Shown here piece after piece: positions 56,345 to 64,000 of a DNA stretch of 64,000 bases. The position numbers were made by a program, and so were the translations under genes. The stretch is from contig JAFEEF010000001.1 of the NCBI GenBank assembly GCA_018241265.1, positions 1 through 64,000 of the forward strand, written 5' to 3'. Source of the DNA: Pseudomonadota bacterium. Its GTDB lineage: Bacteria; Pseudomonadota; Gammaproteobacteria; Burkholderiales; Burkholderiaceae_C. How positions within the stretch are numbered: position 1 is the first letter of the stretch; every line of letters begins with the position of its first letter. The notes below the pieces were generated by a model. That model did no database searches and was not told where the DNA came from. It was given only the letters and a program-made list of their open reading frames with translations.

Positions 56345-57445
56345 TCAGCCGCGCAGCGTCTCGAACGCTTCGTCCAGCGTCATCACGCGGCCCGACTCGT
56401 CGGCCTCGTAGCCGGCCAACCGGTTCACCTCGGCGCGGTACTCCGGACTGCGCAGCACGTCCACCAGCGCCATCACCGGCGGGCTGGCGAGCGACGCTTC
56501 GTGGCACAGGAAGAAGTAGCGCTCGACCTGGCTCGGCAGGAAGTCGAGCTTGAACTGGCGCGCCGGCGTCTCGACACCGTAGCCGGCATCGGCCATGCCG
56601 CTGGCGACGTAGGCGGCGACCGCGGCATGGGTCAGCTCGCACTGCTCGTAGCCGTTGATGCGCCCGGGCTCGATGCCGTCGCGGCGCAGCAGCAGGTCGA
56701 GCAGCAGCCGCGTACCCGAGCCCGGCTGGCGATTGATGAAGCGCACGCCGGGACGCGCCAGGTCCTTCAGCTCGTAGATCTTCAGCGGGTTGCCGGGCGC
56801 GACCATCAGGCCCTGGCGGCGCGTCGCGACGTTGACGATGCGCTGTCCGGGCGCGAACCAGCGCCGGTAGTGCTCGACGACCGCCGGCTCGAACTCGCCG
56901 ATCGGCACCGGGAAGCCGGCGACGTCGCAGGCGCCGCCGTTCAGCGCGGCGACCGCTTCGATGCTGCCGCAGTACTTGAACTCGCTGTGCACGCCCGAGC
57001 GCTCCAGCCACGGCCGCAAGGTCTCGACCGCGAAGCCGTGGTTGGCGTGGATGCGCAGCATCGTGCGCGCCGGCGACAGCACCTTCTCGATCTCGGCATC
57101 GAGCTCGGACGCGAGCGTGTCCAGCACCGGCGACAGCCGCGCGTTGATGCGCCGATCGGCCCAGACGAGCTTCTCGCCGAGCGCGGTGAGCTGCGAGCCC
57201 TTGCCACGCTCCATGCGCACCAGCGGCTCGCCGAACACCGCCTCGCCCTGGCGGATCAGCTCCCAGGCGTGGCGGTACGACAGCCCCTGCGCCTGGCAGA
57301 CGCTCGACAGGCTGCCTTGCTCGTCGATCTTGACGAGCAGCTCGACGACGCGCGGCGCGAGCATCGCGCCGTCGTCGCCGACGCGGATGCTCCATTGCGG
57401 CTTGATCGTGACGCGTTGCGTCGGGCCGGGGGGCGTAGCGGTCAT
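56345..57445 (-). CDS. ModE/LysR-like regulator of formate dehydrogenase genes (FdsR-like)
   Basis: A ~366-residue regulator with an N-terminal winged HTH (~20-95, LVKIDEQGSLSSVCQAQGLSYRHAWELI, ModE-type) and a type-2 periplasmic-binding ligand domain (~120-360, ELKDLARPGVRFINRQPGSGTR). This composition is that of the ModE-like one-component regulators. It is divergent from an OFA transporter and fdsGBA, like FdsR of Cupriavidus, so formate or molybdenum-cofactor status is the likely signal. An in-frame GTG at 57460 is an alternative start. Confidence 0.75.
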   Translation of the reverse strand: MTATPPGPTQRVTIKPQWSIRVGDDGAMLAPRVVELLVKIDEQGSLSSVCQAQGLSYRHAWELIRQGEAVFGEPLVRMERGKGSQLTALGEKLVWADRRINARLSPVLDTLASELDAEIEKVLSPARTMLRIHANHGFAVETLRPWLERSGVHSEFKYCGSIEAVAALNGGACDVAGFPVPIGEFEPAVVEHYRRWFAPGQRIVNVATRRQGLMVAPGNPLKIYELKDLARPGVRFINRQPGSGTRLLLDLLLRRDGIEPGRINGYEQCELTHAAVAAYVASGMADAGYGVETPARQFKLDFLPSQVERYFFLCHEASLASPPVMALVDVLRSPEYRAEVNRLAGYEADESGRVMTLDEAFETLRG

Positions 57446-57621
57446 GGTTGGTAGTTTCACTTAGGCGGTCGAAGGCACATGGCTTGGCTCGCAGCGCTCA
57501 TATTGCCGCATGCGAGGTCACTGACTACATTGCGTCCCGCGGGCGTGGGTCGAGCAAACGCGGATGCATTTCTTAACGCGCCGCTCCATGATCGCTGTTC
57601 GACCACCCCTCTGGAGTATCC

Positions 57622-59298
57622 ATGTCGTCTGTCTTGACCGACAACCTGCCGGGCCGCGCAGGAACAAGCTGGCTGGACAAAGAGCGCACGATCGCCGGGC
57701 CCGGCTACAGCCGCTGGCTCGTGCCGCCGTCGGCGCTGGCCATCCACCTGTGCATCGGTATGGCCTACGGTTTCTCGGTGTTCTGGCTGCCGCTGTCGAA
57801 GGCGCTGCCGGGCGCGCCGGCCTGCCCGAAGGGTGACGGCCTCTGGGGCGGCATCGCCGCCGGCCTGGGCGAGTTCACGGCCACGAGCTGCAACTGGAAC
57901 ATCGCGACGCTCGGCTGGATGTTCACGCTGTTCTTCGTGATCCTCGGCTCGTCCGCAGCGCTCTGGGGCGGCTGGCTCGAGCACGTCGGGCCGCGCCGCG
58001 CCGGCATCGTCGCGGCGGCGTGCTGGTGCGGCGGCATGCTGATCTCGGCGTTCGGCATCTACGTCCACCAGTACTGGCTGATGATCGTCGGCTCCGGCGT
58101 GATCGGCGGCGTCGGCCTCGGCCTCGGCTACATCTCGCCGGTCAGCACCCTGATCAAGTGGTTCCCCGACCGGCGCGGCATGGCCACCGGCATGGCGATC
58201 ATGGGCTTCGGCGGCGGCGCGATGATCGGCTCGCCGCTCGCGGTGATGCTGATGAAGGCGTACGCGACGCCCACCGATCCGGGCGTGGCGGCGACCTTCG
58301 TGACGATGGCGGTCATCTACTCGGTGTTCATGATGGGTGGCGCGCTCGGCTACCGCATACCGCCCACCGGCTGGAAGCCGGCCGGCTGGACGCCCAAGGT
58401 GCAGGCCACCAACACGATGATCACGACACGCCACGTGCACGTCAGCAAGGTCTGGGGCATACCGCAGTTCTGGCTGGTCTGGACAGTGCTGACGATGAAC
58501 GTCAGCGCCGGCATCGGCGTGATCGGCATGGCGAGCCCGATGCTGCAGGAGGTGTTCGGCGGCGAGCTCATCAACGTGCCGAAGAAGTTCACCGAGCTCG
58601 ACAAGACCCAGCTCGGCGCGATCGCTGCGGTGGCAGGCGGCTTCACCGCGCTGCTCAGCCTGTTCAACATCGGCGGTCGCTTCGCCTGGGCGAGCCTGTC
58701 GGACAAGATCAGCCGGAAGATGACCTACATCATTTTCTTCCTGCTGGGCGGCGTGCTCTACTGGAGCATCCCGGCCAGCGCGGCGGCCGGCAACCTGTTT
58801 CTTTTCATAGGCGCGGTCTGCATCATCCTGTCCATGTATGGCGGCGGCTTCTCGACGGTTCCGGCCTATCTGGCCGACCTGTTCGGCACGCAGAACGTCG
58901 GCGCGATCCACGGCCGCCTGCTGACCGCCTGGTCGACGGCCGGCATCCTCGGGCCGGTGATCGTCAACTACATGCGCGAATACCAGCTCGGTCTCGGGCT
59001 GCCGCGCAACCAGGTCTACAACCAGACCATGTACATCCTGGTCGGCCTGCTGGTGATCGGGCTGATCTGCAACCTGCTGATCCGGCCGGTCGCCGACAAG
59101 TGGTTCATGACCGAGGCGGAGCTCGAGGAGGAAAAGCGCCTGGCGCACGAACGTTCGCTGGCGGAGACGGTCGTCGGGTCCGGCAGCGGCGGCACGACGT
59201 CGAGCGCGACGGTCGTGCTGGCCTGGCTCGCCGTCGGGCTGCCGCTCGCGTGGGGCGTCTACATGACGCTGCTGACCGTTTCGAAGCTATTTCATTGA
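57622..59298 (+). CDS. OFA-type MFS oxalate/formate transporter
   Basis: A 558-residue 12-TM carrier of the oxalate/formate antiporter family: SRWLVPPSALAIHLCIGMAYGFSVF (helix 1), GVGLGLGYISPVSTLIKWFPDRRG (motif between helices 4 and 5), and FGGGAMIGSP. A C-terminal KRLAHERSLAE cytoplasmic helix and one further TM segment end the protein. Between regulator and fdsG, it most likely imports formate (or exchanges it) for the dehydrogenase. It is divergent from the regulator over 176 nt. Confidence 0.88.
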   Translation: MSSVLTDNLPGRAGTSWLDKERTIAGPGYSRWLVPPSALAIHLCIGMAYGFSVFWLPLSKALPGAPACPKGDGLWGGIAAGLGEFTATSCNWNIATLGWMFTLFFVILGSSAALWGGWLEHVGPRRAGIVAAACWCGGMLISAFGIYVHQYWLMIVGSGVIGGVGLGLGYISPVSTLIKWFPDRRGMATGMAIMGFGGGAMIGSPLAVMLMKAYATPTDPGVAATFVTMAVIYSVFMMGGALGYRIPPTGWKPAGWTPKVQATNTMITTRHVHVSKVWGIPQFWLVWTVLTMNVSAGIGVIGMASPMLQEVFGGELINVPKKFTELDKTQLGAIAAVAGGFTALLSLFNIGGRFAWASLSDKISRKMTYIIFFLLGGVLYWSIPASAAAGNLFLFIGAVCIILSMYGGGFSTVPAYLADLFGTQNVGAIHGRLLTAWSTAGILGPVIVNYMREYQLGLGLPRNQVYNQTMYILVGLLVIGLICNLLIRPVADKWFMTEAELEEEKRLAHERSLAETVVGSGSGGTTSSATVVLAWLAVGLPLAWGVYMTLLTVSKLFH

Positions 59299-59307
59299 TG
59301 CGGGTTC

Positions 59308-59338
59308 GGGTGTCTGCGGCCGTGTCGCGCAGACGCCC
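59308..59338 (+). repeat. Hairpin between the OFA transporter and fdsG
   Basis: Positions 59308-59318 and 59328-59338 form an 11-bp stem with one G-U pair and a 9-nt loop. No T-run follows, so it is not an ordinary terminator. It may balance expression between transporter and dehydrogenase. Confidence 0.35.
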
Positions 59339-59414
59339 GTACTGCCCGCAAGGTTCAACCTGCCGGAACTCCTGAAGCTCCGGCGATCGAATGTGTGATC
59401 TGCGGGAACCTGCC

Positions 59415-59900
59415 ATGACTGCTACCTCTACCCGGCCGCGTCCGCTCGCTGCGGTGCACGACGCCCTCGCGGTACACGCGAACGAACCCGGCGCGCTGCT
59501 GCCGATCCTGCACGACGTACAGGACGACCTCGGCTACGTCCCGCCGGACGCCGTGCCGATGATCGCCGAGGCGCTCAACCTGTCGCGCGCCGAGGTGCAC
59601 GGCGTCGTCACCTACTACCACCACTTCCGCGACCATCCGCCCGGCCGCACGGTGCTGCAGGTCTGCCGTGCCGAGGCCTGCAAGGCTATGGGCGCCGACG
59701 CCTTGCTCGACCACGCGCAACGCCACCTGCAGTGCGAGCTGCACGGCACGACGGCCGATGGCGCCGTGACGCTCGAGCCGGTGTTCTGCCTCGGCATGTG
59801 CGCTTCGTCGCCGGCCGTGATGCTCGGCGACGACGTGCATGCGCGCATGACGCCCGCCAAGCTCGACGCGCTGATCGCCGAGGCGAGGAGCGCCGAATGA
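59415..59900 (+). CDS. fdsG: NAD-dependent formate dehydrogenase, gamma subunit
   Basis: A 161-residue NuoE-like [2Fe-2S] protein. Cluster ligands are in [12 protein letters not shown] and [14 protein letters not shown]. The preceding helical part ([30 protein letters not shown]) is typical of this subunit. It shuttles electrons within the diaphorase part of the complex. ATG at 59415 is preferred over 59391. It overlaps fdsB by 4 nt. Confidence 0.93.
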   Translation: MTATSTRPRPLAAVHDALAVHANEPGALLPILHDVQDDLGYVPPDAVPMIAEALNLSRAEVHGVVTYYHHFRDHPPGRTVLQVCRAEACKAMGADALLDHAQRHLQCELHGTTADGAVTLEPVFCLGMCASSPAVMLGDDVHARMTPAKLDALIAEARSAE

Positions 59901-61456
59901 GCGCCGTCACGATCTACGTGCCGCGCGACTCCGCCGCGCTGGCGGTCGGCGCCGACAAGGTCGCGCAGCGCTTCGCGGATGCCGCCGGGACGCGCGGCAT
60001 CGACCTGCACATCGTGCGCAACGGCTCGCGCGGCATGTTCTGGCTCGAGCCGCTGGTCGAGGTGGCGACGCCGAACGGCCGCGTCGCCTATGGCCCGGTG
60101 ACGCCGGACGACGTGGCCGGCCTCCTCGATGCCGGCCTGCCGAGCGGTGCCGAGCATGCGCTCGGCCACGGCCTCACCGACCGGATCCCGTACCTCGCGA
60201 AGCAGGAGCGGCTGACCTTCGCCCGCATGGGCATCACCGACCCGCTGTCGCTCAACGACTACCAGGCGCACGAAGGCTTCGCCGGCCTGAAGAAGGCGCT
60301 CTCGATGGCGCCGGCCGACATCTGGCAGACCGTGCTCGATTCGGGCCTGCGCGGGCGCGGCGGCGCGGCCTTCCCGGCCGGCATCAAGTGGAAGACGGTG
60401 GCCGGCGCGCAGGCGCCGCAGAAATACATCGTCTGCAACGCCGACGAAGGCGACTCCGGCACGTTCTCCGACCGGATGACGATGGAAGGCGATCCGTACA
60501 TGCTGATCGAAGGCATGACGATCGCGGGCCTCGCCACGGGTGCGACGCAGGGCTACATCTACGTGCGCTCCGAGTATCCGCACGCCTACAAGGTGCTGCT
60601 CGAGGCCGTTGCGCGCGCCGAGGCGGCCGGCTGGCTCGGCCCGGACATCCTGCATTCGGGCCGCGGCTTCACGTTGCACATCCGGCGCGCCGCCGGCTCC
60701 TATGTCTGCGGCGAAGAGACCGCGATGCTCGAGAGCATCGAAGGCAAGCGCGGCATCGTGCGCGCCAAGCCGCCGCTGCCGGCGATCTCCGGCCTGTTCG
60801 GCAAGCCGACGGTGATCAACAACGTGATCACGTTCGCCAGCGTGCCCATCATCCTGGCGCGCGGCGCGGCGTTCTACAAGGATTACGGCATGGGCCGCTC
60901 GGCCGGCACGCTGCCGTTCCAGCTCGCCGGCAACATCAAGCATGGCGGGCTGGTCGAGAAGGCCTTCGGCCTGACCTTGCGCGAGCTGCTCTACGACTTC
61001 GGCGGCGGCAGCGCGAGCGGCCGGCCGATCAAGGCGGTGCAGGTCGGCGGCCCGCTCGGCACCTACCTGCCCGAATCGCAATGGGACATACCGCTCGACT
61101 ACGAAGCCTACGCCGCGGTCGGCGCGGTGGTCGGCCACGGCGGCATGGTCGTGCACGACGACACCGCCGACCTGGCGCAGCTCGCACGCTATGCGATGGA
61201 GTTCTGCGCGATCGAATCGTGCGGCAAGTGCACGCCGTGCCGCATCGGCTCGACGCGCGGCGTCGAGGTGATCGACAAGATCAACGCGAACCGGAACCGT
61301 CCGCAGCAGGTGAAGCTGTTGCGCGACCTGTGCGACACGATGTTGAACGGCTCGCTGTGCGCGATGGGCGGCATGACGCCGTATCCGGTGCTGTCGGCAC
61401 TGAACCACTTTCCGCAGGACTTTGGACTGGCCGCGCCTGACCGCGCGGCAGCTTGA
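59897..61456 (+). CDS. fdsB: NAD-dependent formate dehydrogenase, beta subunit
   Basis: A 519-residue NuoF-like protein with an N-terminal NuoE-type thioredoxin fold. FMN/NADH site: [16 protein letters not shown] and [13 protein letters not shown], and the [4Fe-4S] ligands in [17 protein letters not shown] with a later Cys. It passes electrons from formate oxidation to NAD+. It is coupled to fdsG (ATGA) and is 11 nt before fdsA. Confidence 0.95.
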   Translation: MSAVTIYVPRDSAALAVGADKVAQRFADAAGTRGIDLHIVRNGSRGMFWLEPLVEVATPNGRVAYGPVTPDDVAGLLDAGLPSGAEHALGHGLTDRIPYLAKQERLTFARMGITDPLSLNDYQAHEGFAGLKKALSMAPADIWQTVLDSGLRGRGGAAFPAGIKWKTVAGAQAPQKYIVCNADEGDSGTFSDRMTMEGDPYMLIEGMTIAGLATGATQGYIYVRSEYPHAYKVLLEAVARAEAAGWLGPDILHSGRGFTLHIRRAAGSYVCGEETAMLESIEGKRGIVRAKPPLPAISGLFGKPTVINNVITFASVPIILARGAAFYKDYGMGRSAGTLPFQLAGNIKHGGLVEKAFGLTLRELLYDFGGGSASGRPIKAVQVGGPLGTYLPESQWDIPLDYEAYAAVGAVVGHGGMVVHDDTADLAQLARYAMEFCAIESCGKCTPCRIGSTRGVEVIDKINANRNRPQQVKLLRDLCDTMLNGSLCAMGGMTPYPVLSALNHFPQDFGLAAPDRAAA

Positions 61457-61467
61457 GGGAGAACCGC

Positions 61468-64000
61468 ATGCTGATCCACGAAACCGACTACGGCACGCCG
61501 CTGCGCGAGAGCAGCGAGGAGGTCACGCTCGAGATCGACGGCGTGGAGGTGACGGTGCCTAAGGGCACGTCGCTGATGCGCGCCGCGGTCGATGCCGGCG
61601 TGCAGATCCCGAAGCTCTGCGCGACCGACAGCCTCGAGCCGTTCGGCTCGTGCCGCCTCTGCCTCGTCGAGATCGAAGGCCGCAAGGGCTTCCCGGCGTC
61701 GTGCACCGCGGTCGCCGAGCAGGGCCTCAAGGTCAAGACGCAGACGCCGCGCCTGCAGGAGCTGCGCAAGGGCGTGATGGAGCTCTACATCTCCGATCAC
61801 CCGCTCGACTGCCTGACCTGCGCCGCCAACGGCGACTGCGAGCTGCAGGACATGGCCGGCGTCACCGGCCTGCGCGAGGTGCGCTACGGCTATGACGGCG
61901 CCAACCACCTGAACTCGGCGAAGGACGAATCGAACCCGTACTTCACCTACGACCCGAGCAAGTGCATCGTCTGCAATCGCTGCGTGCGCGCCTGCGAGGA
62001 GACGCAGGGCACGTTCGCGCTGACGATCTCGGGCCGCGGGTTCGAGTCGCGCGTGTCGGCCGGCATGGACGAGCCGTTCATGCAGTCGGAGTGCGTGAGC
62101 TGCGGCGCCTGCGTGCAGGCCTGCCCGACCGCCACGCTGCAGGAGAAGAGCGTGATCTGGCTCGGCCTGCCCGAGCACAGCGCGATCACGACCTGCGCCT
62201 ATTGCGGCGTCGGTTGCGGCTTCAAGGCCGAGATGAAGGGCACCGAGGTCGTCCGCATGGTGCCGTGGAAGGACGGCAAGGCCAACGACGGCCATTCGTG
62301 CGTGAAGGGCCGCTTCGCGTGGGGCTACGCGACCCACAAGGACCGCATCACGACGCCGATGATCCGCAAGAACATCACCGACCCGTGGACCGTCGTGTCG
62401 TGGGACGAGGCGATCGACTACGCCGCGAGCGAGTTCAAGCGCATCCAGGCCGAGTACGGCCGCGACTCGATCGGCGGCATCGTGTCGTCGCGCTGCACGA
62501 ACGAAGAGGGCTACCTCGTGCAGAAGCTGGTGCGCGCCGCGTTCGGCAACAACAACGTCGACACCTGCGCGCGCGTCTGCCACTCGCCGACCGGCTACGG
62601 CCTGAAGCAGACGATTGGCGAATCGGCCGGCACGCAGACCTTCAAGTCGGTCGAGAAGGCCGACGTGATCATGGTGATGGGCGCCAACCCGACCGACGGC
62701 CATCCGGTGTTCGCGTCGCGCATGAAGAAGCGCCTGCGCGAGGGTGCGAAGCTGATCGTCATCGACCCGCGCAAGATCGACCTGATCAAGAGTCCGCACG
62801 TCAAGGCGTCGCATCACCTGCAGCTCAAGCCCGGCACCAACGTCGCGGTCGTCACCGCACTCGCGCACGTGATCGTCACCGAAGGGCTGGTCGACGAGCC
62901 GTTCGTCGCCGAGCGCTGCGAAGCCAAGTCGTTCAACGAATGGCGCGAATTCGTGTCGCGCGAAGCCAATTCGCCGGAGGCGATGGAGGCCATCACAGGC
63001 GTGCCGGCACTCGAGCTGCGCGCCGCCGCCCGGCTGTTCGCCAACGCCGGCAACGGCGCGATCTACTACGGCCTCGGCGTCACCGAGCACAGCCAGGGCT
63101 CGACGACGGTGATGGGCATCGCCAACCTCGCGATGGCCACCGGCAACGTCGGCCGCGAAGGCGTCGGCGTCAATCCGTTGCGCGGCCAGAACAACGTGCA
63201 GGGCTCGTGCGACATGGGCTCGTTCCCGCACGAGTTGCCGGGCTATCGCCACGTCTCCGACTCGACGGTGCGCGGACAGTTCGAGGCCGCCTGGGGCGTC
63301 GAACTCCAGCCCGAGCCGGGGCTGCGCATCCCGAACATGTTCGATGCGGCGATGTCGGGCACCTTCAGGGGGATGTACTGCGAGGGTGAAGACATCGTGC
63401 AGTCCGACCCCAACACGCAGCATGTGGCCGCGGCGCTGATGGCGATGGAATGCATCGTCGTGCAGGACCTGTTCCTGAACGAGACCGCGAAGTACGCGCA
63501 CGTGTTCCTGCCGGGCTCGTCGTTCCTCGAGAAGGACGGCACGTTCACGAATGCCGAGCGGCGCATCTCGCGCGTCACCAAGGTGATGCCGCCGAAGGGC
63601 GGCTACGCCGACTGGGAGGTCACGCAGCTGCTGTCGAACGCGCTCGGCTACCCGATGAACTACAAGAACCCGAGCGAGATCATGGACGAGATCGCGGCGT
63701 TGACGCCGACCTTCCATGGCGTGAGCTTCAAGAAGATCGAGGAGCTCGGCAGCGTGCAGTGGCCGTGCAACGACGAGGCGCCGGACGGTACGCCGACGAT
63801 GCACGTCGACCAGTTCGTGCGCGGCAAGGGCCGCTTCATCATCACGCAGTACATCGCGAGCGACGAGAAGGTCACGCGCAAGTACCCGCTGTTGCTGACC
63901 ACCGGCCGGATCCTGTCGCAATACAACGTCGGCGCCCAGACGCGGCGCACGGACAACAACCTGTGGCACAGCGAGGACCGGCTCGAGATCCACCCGACCG
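61468..64000 (+). CDS. fdsA: NAD-dependent formate dehydrogenase, alpha (catalytic) subunit, partial
   Basis: Molybdenum-dependent FDH alpha chain, truncated by the window end after 844 residues. It begins with a [2Fe-2S] domain (GSCRLCLVEIEG), an HPLDCLTC His-ligated cluster, two [4Fe-4S] motifs (CIVCNRCVRAC, CVSCGACVQAC), and CAYCGVGC before the bis-MGD domain. The Mo-ligand cysteine is C371 in CARVCHSPTG. The C-terminal part and fdsC/fdsD are outside the window. GAGGGAGAA precedes ATG 61468. Confidence 0.95.
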   Translation, partial: MLIHETDYGTPLRESSEEVTLEIDGVEVTVPKGTSLMRAAVDAGVQIPKLCATDSLEPFGSCRLCLVEIEGRKGFPASCTAVAEQGLKVKTQTPRLQELRKGVMELYISDHPLDCLTCAANGDCELQDMAGVTGLREVRYGYDGANHLNSAKDESNPYFTYDPSKCIVCNRCVRACEETQGTFALTISGRGFESRVSAGMDEPFMQSECVSCGACVQACPTATLQEKSVIWLGLPEHSAITTCAYCGVGCGFKAEMKGTEVVRMVPWKDGKANDGHSCVKGRFAWGYATHKDRITTPMIRKNITDPWTVVSWDEAIDYAASEFKRIQAEYGRDSIGGIVSSRCTNEEGYLVQKLVRAAFGNNNVDTCARVCHSPTGYGLKQTIGESAGTQTFKSVEKADVIMVMGANPTDGHPVFASRMKKRLREGAKLIVIDPRKIDLIKSPHVKASHHLQLKPGTNVAVVTALAHVIVTEGLVDEPFVAERCEAKSFNEWREFVSREANSPEAMEAITGVPALELRAAARLFANAGNGAIYYGLGVTEHSQGSTTVMGIANLAMATGNVGREGVGVNPLRGQNNVQGSCDMGSFPHELPGYRHVSDSTVRGQFEAAWGVELQPEPGLRIPNMFDAAMSGTFRGMYCEGEDIVQSDPNTQHVAAALMAMECIVVQDLFLNETAKYAHVFLPGSSFLEKDGTFTNAERRISRVTKVMPPKGGYADWEVTQLLSNALGYPMNYKNPSEIMDEIAALTPTFHGVSFKKIEELGSVQWPCNDEAPDGTPTMHVDQFVRGKGRFIITQYIASDEKVTRKYPLLLTTGRILSQYNVGAQTRRTDNNLWHSEDRLEIHPT

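Overview
The window is high-GC chromosomal DNA (roughly 68-70 % by eye) with dense, short-spaced operons. The gene content points to a betaproteobacterium of the order Burkholderiales, probably near Rubrivivax/Leptothrix/Ideonella. Supporting features are a red-type (form IC) RuBisCO operon with CbbX, PHA metabolism (PhaB), a soluble NAD-linked formate dehydrogenase (FdsGBA), PEP-CTERM proteins, a rib-nusB cluster and a BoxA-like reductase end. The genus is inferred; no rRNA or tRNA gene is visible. Taken together the genes suggest a metabolically flexible chemolithotroph/heterotroph able to couple formate oxidation to CO2 fixation.

Layout. 1-6.5 kb: end of a BoxA-like reductase, small envelope and SRPBCC proteins, an ECF sigma / anti-sigma / subtilisin cassette, a TorF-type porin and a DegP-like protease. 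6.5-10.7 kb: a methyltransferase, a TldD/PmbA-type pair and a PEP-CTERM protein. 10.7-14.5 kb (minus strand): purine catabolism, with guanine deaminase, two 5-hydroxyisourate hydrolases (one with a Tat signal), OHCU decarboxylase and an MFS permease. A 356-bp nested palindromic element interrupts this group, and a divergent LysR regulator follows it. 15.5-16.4 kb: MtfA. 16.4-25 kb: cbbR and the operon cbbLSXYEZFP plus a small unknown gene. 25-29 kb: phaB, a helical phasin-like protein, a TIM-barrel isomerase and a Gfo/Idh/MocA dehydrogenase. 29-32 kb: an unassigned structured small RNA, ubiD, and a lytic transglycosylase behind a structured leader. 32-34 kb: a ZTP riboswitch, glyA and nrdR. 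34-38.3 kb: a minor-pilin operon. 38.3-44.2 kb: ribD, a CBS protein, ribE, ribBA, ribH, nusB and an aminotransferase. 44.4-47.5 kb: a PEP-CTERM protein and ybgC-tolQRA. 47.5-50.5 kb: a hybrid histidine kinase. 50.7-53.5 kb (minus strand): a bufferin-type RiPP operon (DUF2282 precursor, DUF692/MNIO enzyme, DUF2063 partner) followed by a DUF3047 protein. 53.7-56.3 kb: an orphan GspE-family ATPase. 56.3-64 kb: a ModE/LysR-like regulator, an oxalate/formate-type transporter and fdsGBA (fdsA runs off the end).

How the parts work together: formate imported by the OFA carrier and oxidised by FdsABG would give NADH and CO2 for the Calvin cycle encoded about 35 kb upstream. CbbX reactivates the red-type RuBisCO, and CbbY and CbbZ remove inhibitory or photorespiratory by-products. 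Surplus reductant can go to polyhydroxybutyrate through PhaB. The ZTP riboswitch ties serine hydroxymethyltransferase to folate/one-carbon status. The least ordinary material is the bufferin operon with a candidate ECF promoter, the ECF cassette whose anti-sigma factor carries a subtilase-propeptide-like domain, the unassigned small RNA, the transglycosylase leader and the large palindrome.
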